A stretch of 64,000 nt of DNA from Chaetoderma sp. LZ-2023a (GCA_034401795.1 CM067373.1:93259103-93323102), one strand, 5' to 3'. Counted from the stretch's first letter, positions 1 to 11,690 are shown. The notes: generated by a model not told the origin, from the letters alone. Numbers and translations are program-made.

Positions 1-165
1 TGAAGACTAGATTCCCACAATCTTATTTTCAAGGTAACTAACTCAGGCAAGCGGTTGAATATCTTGAAACTAATGTTCCAGGGAGCTGTTGCTGCCATAG
101 GCAGAAACCTCTCCCTGTCAAATTAGTTTCAAAATATTCAACAGACTAATTACTAATATTACTAT
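1..165. repeat. Foldback core-only element
   Basis: The core hairpin of the dominant MITE swarm without A or B arms. The left arm has a GTTGAATATCTTGAAACTAA-like run, the centre reads GCTGCCATAGGCAG, and the right arm reads CAAATTAGTTTCAAAATATT. It may begin before the window. Confidence 0.7.
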
Positions 166-179
166 ATGTGCTAATTAAA

Positions 180-345
180 TGCTTGAACCCTGTATTCCCA
201 GATTCATACTTCCAAGGTACCTATATAGGTAAGCTGTTGAATACGTTGAAAATAACGTAGCAGGGCAGCAGCAACTTCCAGTCAAATTAGTTTTAAAATA
301 TTCAACAGAATGACTGTTATATCGTAAAATATATTTGGGTTTTTT
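180..345. repeat. Foldback core-only element, second copy
   Basis: A diverged second core. An AGGTAAGCTGTTGAATA left arm and a CCAGTCAAATTAG right arm end in ATTCAACAG. It lies directly after the first core with about 15 bp between them. Confidence 0.65.
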
Positions 346-592
346 TTAGCCTTTCGGGATTAAAGTGTTGTTCCTTCTTGCATAACAGATTAGCGCATTC
401 TCCTTCATTAACTAAATGAAATAATTACCGAGTAAACCAACGCTGATTAATGTTGGCAGTGACTGATGGCCATAAAACGCAATTAGACATGGTATATATG
501 CGTAATGAGGCATACTCTCTTCTTTTGTTGACATTTCACAAATATGCGATAAAATACGTGTTAAACAAGTAACGTATAGGAAGGACAAGATG

Positions 593-665
<73 letters not shown>

Positions 666-699
666 GCTACTGCTACTGCTACTGCTACTGCTGCTGCTG

Positions 700-771
<72 letters not shown>

Positions 772-778
772 TTACTAT

Positions 779-838
<60 letters not shown>

Positions 839-920
839 CACTACCACTACCACTACCACTACCACTACTACTACTACTACCACTACCACTACCACTACCA
901 CCACCACCACCACCACCACC

Positions 921-976
<56 letters not shown>
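593..976. repeat. (TAC)n microsatellite, interrupted
   Basis: About 384 bp of TAC/CTA triplets with blocks of CTG (around 665-700), CTATTA (around 771-780) and CCA/ACC (around 838-930). The interruptions form higher-order blocks, so the array has gone through point mutation followed by re-expansion. Open frames across it (poly-Tyr, poly-Ser, poly-Val) are by-products of the repeat. Confidence 0.95.
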
Positions 977-1748
977 CTTTGATAGTCGCCGAGTAGTGTT
1001 TTTGTATTACAGGTGGTCTTTCAAAAATGAGAAAGCGTAGCAATATCTTTGTGCCTATGAACACCCGTCTGTATAGACACATCAGCGGGTATTAGTTTGC
1101 TATCTTTTACTCAGTAATAGGGGCCCTTTAAATCACACAGTTCTGTTAACAAATATTATAACATGGAAAACATTACGTTAAATATGAAATCTGTTGCATA
1201 TTTAGAAAATATGTTGATTGGAATTCGGTCTTATCAACTATCAAGGGCATAAACGAGTTTTAGTCCATCTATTCTTGTTAAAGTGTAGAACTTTGACTAA
1301 GTACCACATCGCTGTATAGAATATGACCAGCTGTGACATGCGCAGTGACATGAGAAGGTATATAAAGATTGGTGTGGTAAGCTCCAGATTTAAATCTGCC
1401 ATTGGAATACGAGATATCTCGTCACGGTATAGAATTATGACGAATATTTAAATTAAATAAATCTGATATCTTTGAAACAGAATGTTTGAGACGGATATTC
1501 GTATTTTAGACGGATTTAAATATACGTGTATGCGATTATCTCTAAGCTTGGATTAACCTATTTAACTCCAATTGAGTTGGCTGTTCGTTACATAATTGGC
1601 TTTGTAGCCTGAGCCACTACTTTAAAACAGACTTGCTTTAAACTGTTACTGCCAACAATGTGTTGTAGAAAGAGAGATAACTAGGACAAGTTACAGCCAT
1701 TTATGCAGGTCAATAAACTATGGGAATGCCTTTATGGGGACCGCAGGC
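977..1748. other. Unique-looking AT-rich DNA with a possible solo LTR
   Basis: No coding signal is seen. A TATATAAAG box near 1358-1366 is followed about 90 bp later by AATAAA near 1453. This TATA-to-polyA spacing resembles the U3-R part of an LTR. No clear terminal TG...CA or TSD was found. Confidence 0.3.
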
Positions 1749-2058
1749 GTAATTCACCTTTCCAGAGTATCCATCTATCAATCTGACGTCATACGACGTC
1801 ATATGCAGCTAAGTGAAGTGTAGGTTGGCGTCATAATCATGACGTCATAAATGATTCTATTTGAACCCCTTGGTCAGACACATTGTACGAATTGTTTGTC
1901 CTACTATTTAATAAACATGCTGTTGAATATTTTGAAACTAATTTTACTGGAAATTGATAGTTAGAGAGCTCAGAGATCGATCGATCCCAACACGAGCGAG
2001 GTGTGGGTGGAGCTTAGCTAGAGATGGGCGGGGCATAGCTAAAACTGGAAAAGTCCTT
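1749..2058 (+). mobile_element. Family A foldback MITE, internally deleted
   Basis: Starts AATTCACCTTTCCAG and ends AAAACTGGAAAAGTCC. Repeated TGACGTCA sites lie at 1790-1850 and a GGGCGGGGC box near 2028. Only the left hairpin arm (GTTGAATATTTTGAAACTAA, about 1922-1942) remains; the right arm is gone. Confidence 0.85.
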
Positions 2059-2690
2059 TGATTAATATAGAAACATCGCCTTTAGTTTATTAATTTTGCG
2101 TGGTACTGTCTGTGTGTTTTGGATGATATTATGCAGCGGGTGGCCGTTTGAGTATAAATTTACGTACCATTTTGAAATAATTCTCGAATGCGTGGATATG
2201 ATTTTTTAAATCCATCTAGTTATGATAATTTTATTAAAAATAATGTAGGTTATTCCTGGCTCATGACATGCTCTGTGCATACGATCGTCTGACTTTTGTG
2301 TCATTGCGTGCCCGCTCCAGCGGGCAGGCTTCTATTTATTGCTGGCCAGAATTGCCTATAGGCGCGGACATTTCGCGCAGGGGATTGCGGGGCTGTGTCT
2401 CGCGAGATCTCCATCGATACGCGATCTAATAATTCTTGGCGCGAAGACACGGCTCTATTTTTAGATTGCTGGATATCTCATAATTATTATCTTCATGCAC
2501 GTGATTCATGGCGAGTTCTCTTATTTGTTCTGGTCCGACTGTAATAGGGTTTGCGCGGCGATGACCGCTTAATTATTTTAATAAACAGCCAACGGAACTT
2601 ATATGTCCACTTTAGCACTCTATCAAACTGACCACAAATGGCTTCTTGCGGTGATCGTGAGAAATGTCCATTTACATTAGCTACTCACCG
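2059..2690. other. No gene recognised
   Basis: Mixed-composition DNA with a small CCCGCTCCAGCGGG inverted repeat near 2310. No open frame or repeat family was recognised. Confidence 0.4.
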
Positions 2691-2694
2691 GAGA

Positions 2695-2775
2695 ACTTGT
2701 TTTGAAAGTTTACCACTGGAATGACTGGTTGGATAACCGATCCTATAATTCCAGTAGTAAATTGCAAAAGAAAAA
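2695..2775. repeat. Foldback family C, diverged copy
   Basis: TTTACCACTGGAATGACTGG is followed by ATAATTCCAGTAGTAAATT, a decayed inverted pair matching the near-perfect family C palindrome at 12250-12356. Confidence 0.7.
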
Positions 2776-2814
2776 CCACAATGGTCTCTTGGACGGCAAT
2801 TAGACATAGGACAT

Positions 2815-3055
2815 TTTCTATGATAATGGATTTTTCTGTATATGACGTCATAACTATTTAGGTCAGATGTAGCTGGACGTCACAATCAAAATGTGTAAAG
2901 AATGACGTATCTAGCTCCACCAGGAACATTGAATAGCCAGTCAAGTATGCGAATTGCACGTCTTTACTATTTAATCAACATGCTGTTGAATATTTTGAAA
3001 CTAATTTAACTAGACGCTGTTCGAATTGTATGTCTTTGCTATTTATTCAACAGTC
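2815..3055 (+). mobile_element. Family B MITE, truncated
   Basis: A CRE arm (TGACGTCATAAC near 2847) leads into the left hairpin arm. The copy then jumps to a second CGAATTGTATGTCTTTGCTA stretch, so most of the hairpin and the GC-box arm are lost. The TTTCTATGATAATGG at its start is repeated at the start of the next copy (near 3060). Confidence 0.75.
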
Positions 3056-3485
3056 ATTTTCTATGATAATGGTTGGGTTCGATCTGTAACTGAAGGATAT
3101 GACGTCATAATCAATTACTTCATATACAGGCTGACGTCACAATCCAAAATGTGTAAATGAATGGCGTATCGAGCTCAATCATGAACATTGAATAGTCCGG
3201 CAAGTGTACGAATTGTATGTCTTTACTGTTTAATCAACATCGTGTTGAATATTTTGAAACTAATTTGACCTGGCGTTGTTGAGGCCAGAGGCAGCAAACC
3301 TTTAAAAGCACCCAGTCAAATTAGTTTCAAAATAGTCATCAGCTTACCTGTATAGTTACCTTGAAATTGGAAATCTGGGAATTCATTATTCAGCGTATAT
3401 ATATATACATCGATTCTAACACGCAAAAAGGGGTGGAGCTTAGCTAGAAAGAGGCGTGGCATACCTAGAAATGGATCCCTCTATT
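3056..3485 (+). mobile_element. Family B foldback MITE, near complete
   Basis: CRE sites near 3101 and 3134, hairpin about 3243-3346, then the GGGGTGGAGCTTAGCTAG arm ending ATGGATCC. The hairpin centre is eroded. Confidence 0.8.
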
Positions 3486-3711
3486 GAAATTGGCATGAGC
3501 AAATTGAGCATTACAGGGCTAATACCACCTGTTAATGCGTGGTCCACACAATATGGACCACTTGTATTACGAGAGCACCCGTATTTATAGGTCACATTTT
3601 AACAAGGCCAATCATAGATTGTAGACCCTTGCCATCCCGAACGCACATAGACCCGAAGCAATACACTCATCCTCTGACGGAGCGAGGGTAATTAATACCA
3701 CTTGCTAATGG

Positions 3712-4096
3712 GCCTTTTCAGGTTGTCTATCCATCATATTACGTCATATGACGTCGTAATTAATTAAGTGACGCATGGATAACGTCATAATAATGACGTC
3801 ATGACTGACTCGATTTAGTTCATCTTAAATGCTTAATAATCTGACACGTTGTAATTGTATGTTTTTGTTATTTAATAAAAATGCTGTTGAATATTTTGAA
3901 AATAATTTGACTGGCCGCTGTTGCTGCCATAGGCAGCAACAGGACCCAGTCAATTTAGTGTCAAAATATTCCACGGCCTACCCGTATAGTTTTCTTGAAA
4001 TTTATCGTCTAGTAGTTGAGAAATCCATCGATCCCAACTCGAGAGTGGTATGGGTGGAGTTTAGCTAGAGATGGGCTAAACTGGAAAGGTTCATTG
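3712..4096 (+). mobile_element. Family A foldback MITE, full length
   Basis: CRE arm at 3740-3805, and a hairpin about 3882-3976 with a near-perfect TTGCTGCCATAGGCAGCAA centre. The GC-box arm is shortened (GAGATGGGCTAAACTGG) and the end is CTGGAAAGGTTCATT. Confidence 0.85.
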
Positions 4097-4107
4097 TATT
4101 AATAAAT

Positions 4108-5265
4108 CACCACAGTTTTCAGTGCCCTACTGTCTGTTGTATGTTCAGCCCCATAATTTACCCCACATAGACTTGAGCTTTAATAAGCTAGTTATATTCC
4201 GAATCTAACAAATTATAGATGAAGTAATTTTAATACGCAAAATTTAGCTTAAATGATGGTGTATTCGTGGTTTTCGGTGCCCTACTTTCCGTAATAAGGT
4301 CGGTTCCAGAACTTCGCTCACATAGACGTATAGGAGTTTGAATATGCTAGTTACATTTGGAATTTAAAAGAATTCGAACGTGAAGTATTTTCGTAGTATG
4401 CAATTTCATCGCATACATTTGTTCCAATGTTGGCAGATCTGTGGTTTTCAATACTCTACCGTCTGCAATATGTGTGGCTACATAATTTCACCCATATGGT
4501 TAGATAGGGATATGAATACGCTAATGAATCTTGAGATTTCTACCATGTAGTAATTTCATAATATTCAATTTAGTAGTCACGGACAGTTGTCAAATGCCAA
4601 CAATTTACTATATTCAGTATTAGAATCTCAGTTTGTAATCAATTTTTTACATATAGCTGTGCTTTTGCACGATCCTACCATCAAGTAATTTGGTAATATG
4701 TTGTTACATATTCGCCATATGGCCCCATTGTAATATGGTTGGTTCACATTCACCACATTCAGATAGGTGTCGATATGTCCTGACATATCGCTCATAATGG
4801 GTTCGGCCCAGAATATCACCCAGATGTTTAGATAGGTATGGGCATAAGCATACGACGTAGTGAGATTTAAAAATTTCGTAACGTAAATAAGCTCAAACTT
4901 AGGATAATTCATAGTTTTCATTGCAATACGTTCACCACCAGAATTTCACCCAGAAATACTTATAGGAAATATGCTAGTTGTATTCCGAATTTAAAAAAAT
5001 TCTACAGGAACGTAATTTCATAGTACACAATTCAATACCGAAAATCGGCGCAAATTCTGTCAGATCAACGATTTTCTGTACCACACTGTTTGCAATAGGT
5101 TCGACCCCAGAAGTTCACCCATATGGTTAGATACGTATATGAATACGCTAATAAAGTATCAAAGGTTTAATAAAATGTTTATTGTACAGTAATTTCGTCA
5201 TATGCAATTTAGTAATGGCACACCATTGTCAAATTCCAATAATGTACTATATTCTGTACCGGAAT
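4108..5265. repeat. Degenerate ~170-bp tandem repeat
   Basis: At least five diverged units, each starting near GGTTTTCNGTNCNCTAC (about 4110, 4270, 4443, 4915, 5072). Each continues through a CAGAATTTCACCCATATGGTTAGATA-like stretch (given in part), then ATATGAATACGCTA, then GTAATTTCGTAATATGCAATTTAG. Units 3 and 4 are separated by extra sequence. I do not recognise the family; it could be an old satellite or a stack of one mobile element. Confidence 0.6.
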
Positions 5266-6269
5266 ATCTCTACATGCCTTGTAGCCAGTTTTTGAACATA
5301 AGGCCATGTAGAACTCACTATGTTCTCGTGCTGTGCGAAATATTGTAATAGTTCTACCACCAAATATTTATTATAGTAATGTGAAAATATTTCTATATAT
5401 CCCATATTGTTAGCCGCATGTACTGGTAGAACCTGACTTATCAGGCTAATACCCTAACAGTTGCACATATGGTCAACAAGATCGTCATCATTACAACGGT
5501 TGAGGCCAATTTTGGCCTTTTTGTCTAGCAAAAATATTTGATTTAATAGTTTGTCACTGTTTCCAGTAAAGATATCATTTAATAGGTGACACAGATATGA
5601 TAGCTAAATGAAACAGATCACGATGTTTCCCACTGGGTCTTCAGTCAGAATGTTTTCCGCTATATCATTTTCGTTGGAGAAAACTAGGTTCACGGTATTG
5701 GTTCTATATTGGCCACTTAATTTTGTTGAAAAGGTTATCTGTAGGTACAGATCGGGGTCCTGTATTGCATCAAAAATATACTTGCTTTGTGCATTTCACT
5801 AGCATTGCAGTGTATATTTCACCAATATATTTCCGGGTAATAAGCTCTTTACGTCTGTTTAAGAAGGTATCAAGATTTAGGTTTAAAATATTCTTTACAG
5901 TGTTTCTTTGATATGTTTGAATGGGTGTCAGGGTCTGTACTGCGTCTTGCGCTGATTTTCTACTGACTGGGTTGCCAGCTCTGTTGATTTCTTTATCTTT
6001 ACAAGTTGTTGATACCTAATCACCCAAATTTGATCTGTTACACTCTGTTGATACAATAGTGCAATTTTCTCATCACTGGCTGCTCTTAATTTTGTCTGTT
6101 CCTCTCTCTGTTAAGGAGTTTGTCCTGGAGAAAAAGGATTGATGGAAAAGTTGTTGGACTGACCAAAGATATAAGCTTTTCCTAGCCCATAGCTAATACT
6201 GCCCATATCTTTTTGCAAGAAATATTCCTTCTTTTGTGTTTATTGTATGCCTTTATATAACTTCATTTT
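5250..6269 (-). pseudogene. Decayed coding region, unidentified protein
   Basis: I do not recognise this protein. Read on the minus strand, a candidate start at about 6269 gives MKLYKGIQ, then a long frame broken by isolated stops. Readable stretches in order are KKEYFLQKDMGSISYGLGKA, FSINPFSPGQTP, LYQQSVTDQIWVIRYQQLVK, then after a frame change TPIQTYQRNTVKNILNLNLD and RKELITRKYIGEIYTA. After another frame change come VYFDAIQDPDLYLQITFS and NENDIAENILTEDPVGNI, and last, less certainly, YVQKLATRHVEIFRYRI. The composition (Gln, Asn, Ile rich, few rare residues) and the clean amino-acid texture between breaks look like a real gene rather than chance. At least two frameshifts and three in-frame stops make it dead. 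There is no RT, transposase or nuclease motif. It may be host, transposon or an old viral insertion. Confidence 0.5.
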
Positions 6270-6524
6270 TTCATGAAACAGTTGAGTTTATTCTCAGAAT
6301 TATAATAACCTCCGGGCACGCTATTTACCATCGATGCCTTGCATCAATATGTGTACTTGTTCTATACTTATATGCGATGTGATTATAATGGAAGCGCATG
6401 GGAGCTCTTATTTAGACGACTATTTTTGTAAATTTACGACTGAATTTTTTTCGCCGGCTTGACCATTAAAGGGGATTAGTGGTAAAGAAAATTAAAGTTT
6501 TTACTTAGCCAGTGTCTATCTGCA

Positions 6525-6635
6525 GACCGAGAGAAGAGTATTTTTGAAAATTTACTACTAGAATGACTGGCTCGGTTACCGAACCAGTCATTCTAGTGGT
6601 AAATATTAAAACATACTCTTCTCTAGCCTTTCAAA
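6525..6635. repeat. Foldback family C copy
   Basis: A near-perfect palindrome. TTTACTACTAGAATGACTGG is mirrored by CCAGTCATTCTAGTGGTAAA around a GGTTACCGAACC-like centre. Arms extend to TTTTTGAAAA and the ACTCTTCTCT motif. Confidence 0.85.
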
Positions 6636-6789
6636 TAGCCATATCTGAAGAAGTCTGCAAAGTTGGTTTTTGGTCAGTTTGACCATTAAATGGTTAAGTT
6701 GACACAAGCGGGGTTAAATATGAAGCCGGGTTAGAAGGGAGCTTAGCTTGGTCATAATTATACAATAAAATCTGAGGAATGATGCCTAA

Positions 6790-7266
6790 CTATGGCTAAT
6801 TATCTGACCTGATCGATACTTATCAGCATCAGCAACCTGAAAGATGCAATTTGTGTCTATTCTTTCAATACTGTCTTGAAACTCATCAGAGTGGTGGTTG
6901 AGGCGACACCAACGTCTCAAGCACGCAGATCGAGGTATTTCAAGGGATATGCGCCTTGCGTGAGTGGTTGGTTCACATTCCTTGTGCAACGTCCAATGTA
7001 TTGCAACCCTCTTTTTCTCAGTACTCTTGACAGTCGTGGAAGGTCACCATTTAAATCGGTCTTGATCATATGGCCACGCCAACTGGAATCGAACACTTGT
7101 CGCAGAGGTTGCAACGACATCCACCTATGCAGGCTTCCACAATACTGTTAACCGTCCATATATGCTTATGACCATAGAGTAGGATGATTTCAACACGTGC
7201 ATTGACGAATGCCATCTTGGTACCACGGATGAGTTCTAATTTCCAAACATCGAAAGGAAGCTGCAT
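6790..7266 (-). pseudogene. LINE reverse-transcriptase C-terminal remnant
   Basis: Three minus-strand frames joined by frameshifts carry features of the end of a LINE ORF2. KLELIRGTKMAFVNARVEIILLYGHK resembles the conserved '...ILLYG...TWT' block (here IWTVNSIVEACIGG). Next, in another frame, come LRQVFDSSWRGHM, GDLPRLSRVLRKRGLQYIG and RCTRNVNQPLTQ, the 'lp.ls..ir.Rrlr..GHc.R' block found downstream of the RT palm in several LINE clades. The RT palm itself (YADD) is absent, so this is a 5'-truncated, frameshifted copy. The clade cannot be fixed from this piece. Confidence 0.6.
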
Positions 7267-8168
7267 GCTGATGCAGGCATCATACGTTCAGGGTTATGGG
7301 GTCAAAGGTCACGGTAAAATCTTTGTTAATATTTTACGTTTAGTTTTTACGTTAAACAAAAGTTATTGTCTTATATCTCAGCAATGCCTGATCCAATTGG
7401 AACCTAATTTGGGTACATGGAGATATACATCGAAAGGAAGCAGCACGCTGATGCAGGCATCACGTAACCTTTATACGGAACTCTGTTATTTCAACATTAA
7501 GTTTTTGCATTTGACAAAACTTCTCAGCTTATATTTCATGATTGATTAAGCCTGTTGCAACTACACTTGGCTGTGAGGTTGCTTATGCTGTTAGAAAGCA
7601 TCATGATGATACTGAGGTCACAAGGTTAAGGTCACTGTGATCGTGATACAAAACTCTGCTTTTTTGTTGTTAAGTTTTTGCGTTTATCTTTCTGGATTGG
7701 TTAACCTTATTGGAACTAAACATGGATAACTTTTTACCTATAATGTTAGGAAGCAGCATGCTGACACTGAAGTCACAACGTCGAAGGTCAAGGTCATTCT
7801 GACTCCTACAAAACTGTGTTACTTTTCAATGTTAGGTTTTTAGGCTTAGCAAATCTTATCATATTATATTTCGGGATTGCTTAACCCAAATGGAACACAA
7901 CTTGGGTACATGGTTGCTTATGCCAAGAGGATACATGATGGTGACATGGAGGTCACCAGGACACAGGTCAAGGCCATTCTAATATTGCTATTTGAACTCT
8001 GCTTTTTCAACCGTAAGTTTTTCCATTCAGCAAATCATTTATATTTCAGGATTGATTAATCTTAGTAATGGAACTAACCTTGAATATATGGTAGCCTATG
8101 ATGTTAGGAAGCGGCATGATAACACAGAGGTCACAAGGTCAAAGGTCAATGCCACTGTGACAAACAGG
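7250..8168. repeat. ~165-180-bp tandem repeat with AGGTCA half-sites
   Basis: About six diverged units. The best ones run GTTAGGAAGCAGCATG, then TGACACNGAGGTCACAAGGTCAAAGGTCA-like (shown in part at 8130-8147), then ACAAAACTCTG, GTTAAGTTTTTGCATTT, TTTCAGGATTGATTAA and TGGAACTNANCTTGGGTACATGG. Units begin near 7265, 7440, 7590, 7750, 7925 and 8100. Small open frames within them are by-products. Confidence 0.75.
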
Positions 8169-8319
8169 AGACAGGCGAGACATTTAATTCAGCGGAATTC
8201 TTGTCTTTTATTTCATCAATGATACGCTCCTCGCTTTTGACGAAAGACATTTTGATTCCATCGCATGAATGGATCGACCTGGGACCGGATTCTGTTCAAC
8301 AGCAGCATGTTATATAGCT

Positions 8320-8603
8320 TCTAATGGACCTTTTTCATTTTAGCTATTCCCCGCCCATCTCTAGCTAAGCTCCACCGACACCGCGCTCGTACATATACAC
8401 GTCAAATTAGTTTCAAAATATTCAACAGCATGTTTATTAAATAGTAGAGACATACAATTCGTATAACGTCTCGGACTATTATGAGTTAAAGACCGGCAAA
8501 ATAGAATCAGTTAAGATGTAGTGATTATGACGTCAGCATACACGGCACGTAGTTAGTTATGACGTCATATGATCGATGCATAAACCTGGAAAGGTGAATT
8601 CCC
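8320..8603 (-). mobile_element. Family A foldback MITE, left hairpin arm deleted
   Basis: Starts AATGGACCTTTTTC followed by CCCCGCCCATCTCTAGCTAAG, and ends CCTGGAAAGGTGAATT. TGACGTCA sites near 8530 and 8560. Only one hairpin arm (CAAATTAGTTTCAAAATATT) is present. Confidence 0.85.
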
Positions 8604-8673
8604 TGTAATACTCATCGAGGAACTTCAACGATAGTGTGTGAGTTATGATAGGTTAGATTTCTTTGGTATTAGT

Positions 8674-8773
8674 ATTATTTCACTCATAGTCCACTGACTT
8701 GGCGTTATTATTTCACTCATGGTCCACTGACTGGGATTTATTATTTCACTCATGGTCCACTGACTGGGATTTA
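8674..8773. repeat. ~33-bp minisatellite, 3 copies
   Basis: ATTATTTCACTCATGGTCCA followed by CTGACTGGG is repeated three times head to tail with one or two mismatches. Confidence 0.9.
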
Positions 8774-10250
8774 CCTTCTCAAGCAATACCAAATTGGCCA
8801 GCCGGTGTGGTTAGCATCCATCTGCTTTACAACGTTCTGGAGAATTCCTATTAATAATACAACAGATTTGCCTCCACATGGTTTTATGGCTATCTTGATT
8901 TTTCTGTCGTTTTGAACTGTTCAGTTAAGTATTGGTAAACATCATCGTGGATCAGTTCGAACATCGTGGCAGTATTACAAGTAATAGCTTTAGAGCTACA
9001 CGTTGCATCAGCAGACACGTTACGTTTGCCGGTCAATGAAAATATATGCTCGTTGGCGGTCTTTTTCACCACATTTAATAATGGGAGAGTAGCCTAGTAC
9101 TACGCTATATGGTGTGTCTTTCTGAAATCCGGAATCAGAATGACCTTGTTGTCCTAGAATGGCACCAGTATGTACTTACTCCGGACAGCGTCATCTCTAA
9201 AATGCTTTCGGTCATTTCTCGATAATGCTGTGTCCTCCGTGAACAACAAGGTGTTCTTGATACTGTTTATTCCAGGCACTTAGTTGTTAGCCATGTTGGG
9301 ATAGTCCATGGTACGCAAATATTCAGAATCATCCCTACCTGGCTATATCAACTTAACTGTTGAACACAGCACGACTTGCACTTTACATCTAATGACATAA
9401 CTGCGCCAATGCGTAGAACACGGAAAAATAAAAATATGGATGTAGAAATTGGAACCATGTGGGAAATTACCCAATGATGAGACTCATGTTTCCAAACAAG
9501 TCTTTCTTTGATGATACTGATGATAGCGAACTACAGCGTTTCATGATGTAGAGGACCTTGCCACTTAGCAAATTTAAAGTGCAGAATGCATTTCATTAAT
9601 TGGACGCCATACATGCTGAATTGAAGCTCTGCAGACACTGTGGGGAGACGCTTTCGTTTTGGTTTCGTAATGAACTGTTGACGAAGATGGATGAATTTAG
9701 GAAATGGAACACTGTCGACACGCAATATAACAGAGGGACAAATGTTTTCTTTGGAGCACGATGGATACCGCAGAATGCGCTATAAATGCAGATCATAAGC
9801 GAATATCAGTCTATGAAAGTGATTGCTGCATATTTTAACGCGTTTAGCCACACATGTATCAATATAGGCTATTATGTGACATGGGAATGCTGGTTCCGAA
9901 TGTGGTCCAATGTAAGTAAATTAACACTTGAATGGTGCACTTGCATCGTGGACTTGTGTCTATAAAATGTAATGTATAAATTGCAAGGATACCAACTCTC
10001 GTGTTTGCATTTTAATTCCTGACACTCACTCGCTGGCGAGTGTTGAAATGCGAAATTCTCAGTGAATCTCGCCGCACACTAACAATTTATAATCACCAAT
10101 CTCTGCAAATATCTGTAGCCAAGACAAGCGCGTGAACAATCTTGTGTCTGCGATGAACTTCGTCTGCTAAGTCCATGTTATTGGCAAGATTCGGTCACGA
10201 AATTTTATCAATGATATGATGCTATCATACTATGTGACGGCAAAAATGAA
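8774..10250. other. No confident gene
   Basis: Short open frames exist on both strands, for example 8890-9072 (minus) and 9600-9785 (plus, containing LCRHCGETLSFWF). None extends past 70 codons or matches a family I know. The minus-strand text around 8840-9130 includes DTPYSVVLGYSP, vaguely like a retroelement integrase C-terminal block, but this is too weak to call. Confidence 0.35.
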
Positions 10251-10252
10251 AG

Positions 10253-10345
10253 TTGATACGGTACAATCACATGGCTATTAAATCGCATCAAACTCAAAAG
10301 ACAGCAACAGCTTCCAGTCAAACTACCTTCAAAATATTCAAATGT
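10253..10345. repeat. Foldback core fragment
   Basis: CAGCAACAGCTTCCAGTCAAACTACCTTCAAAATATTCAA-like right half of the core hairpin; the left half is missing. Confidence 0.55.
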
Positions 10346-10502
10346 ATGACGGTCGTATTTATTACCACTATCACCAATGCGTGTATGTGTCCAGACCCTG
10401 GCACCCGCCTACCAAAGATTTCACTCAACATTGAGAAATACATCGAAATTTGTATGCGATCTATATTGTCTCTACGTCGAGGGTACTCTATAGAACTATC
10501 CG

Positions 10503-10845
10503 GGCTGTAATTCAAGTATCTGGCGTCATAATCAACTACGTCACAAGTTGGTTGACGTTACAAACATAATGGCGTATCTAGCTTCGTCATGAACATTTTA
10601 AAGGTCCGTCAAGTGTGCGAAATGTATGTTTTTGATGGATTTACAATTTAGTAAAGGCAGCTTCACTACCCATGCAGTCAAATTAATTTCAAAATATTCA
10701 ACAACTTCAATATACAACTACATTAAAATTGGTATTTTGGTAATGCAGGGTTCACAGTATATAAACCGATCCCAACATGCCGAAAGCGTAGGCGGAGCTT
10801 AGCTATGAGTGGGCGGGGCATAGCTAGAAATTAACCATCTATTCT
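10503..10845 (+). mobile_element. Family B foldback MITE
   Basis: CRE-like arm (GGCGTCATAATCAACTACGT), eroded hairpin retaining CAGTCAAATTAATTTCAAAA, GATCCCAACATGC, then GGGCGGGGCATAGCTAGAAA. Confidence 0.75.
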
Positions 10846-11390
10846 GACAGCAACTTATAATATGTCTCTAAACATTTGATTAGCAGGCTGTTTAAGAGCA
10901 ATCCAGCCTCAACGATCGAATGGTTTTGTTATTTTTTCTATGAACGATTAATTCCTATTTAAACAAATAATAATTCCTTTGTAATGCTCTTAATACCGTA
11001 GCAACCGTGTTTAAGTGGGTGGGAGATAGATTTCCAAATTAGTGAATTCAATTATCAAGTAGCTGAGCAATAGACGGTGACATTTGATCAATGTCACCTT
11101 AACAAGCATCGTGTGTGACATTTACCCAGCTTTTATAGAGATAACTTCCAGGTCGTGTTAGCTCATGTAAATCTTGCAATTAATTTTCCAGTGACACTGT
11201 TCAGGTACATATAATAAAATTAATTCCCAACTATTTAATCAATTTATTTAGTATTTTAAGTTCTCACAAATAATGTATCGCTTCCAGATGGCATTGCTGG
11301 TATGCTATATTTCAACAAATATATTTCTGGGATAGTGATATGATGTTGAATTATGCATATGTGTGCGTGTACGCACATTCACACACAGAT
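10846..11390. other. No gene recognised
   Basis: AT-rich DNA. No coding, tandem or inverted structure was recognised. Confidence 0.4.
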
Positions 11391-11392
11391 GC

Positions 11393-11518
<126 letters not shown>

Positions 11519-11589
11519 GGTATTTCTGGATGAACACGCAATCTCTCCCGATGGAAAATTTGAATCCTTTGAGCCCTGTAGTGCAGAAT

Positions 11590-11690
11590 CCCATGTTTAA
11601 AACACCAATACGGGTAAGTTGTTGAATGTTTTGAAACTTATCTGACAGGAAGCTGCTGCTGCCATAGACAGCACCGGTGTTATTCTTCAC
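11590..11690. repeat. Foldback core fragment
   Basis: GTTGTTGAATGTTTTGAAAC, GGAAGCTGCTGCTGCCATAGACAGCA; the right arm is lost. Confidence 0.6.

Noticed and set aside
536..1082. Long poly-Val, poly-Ser and poly-Tyr open frames
   Set aside because: They are translations of the (TAC)n microsatellite in three registers; the same holds at 62164-63786.
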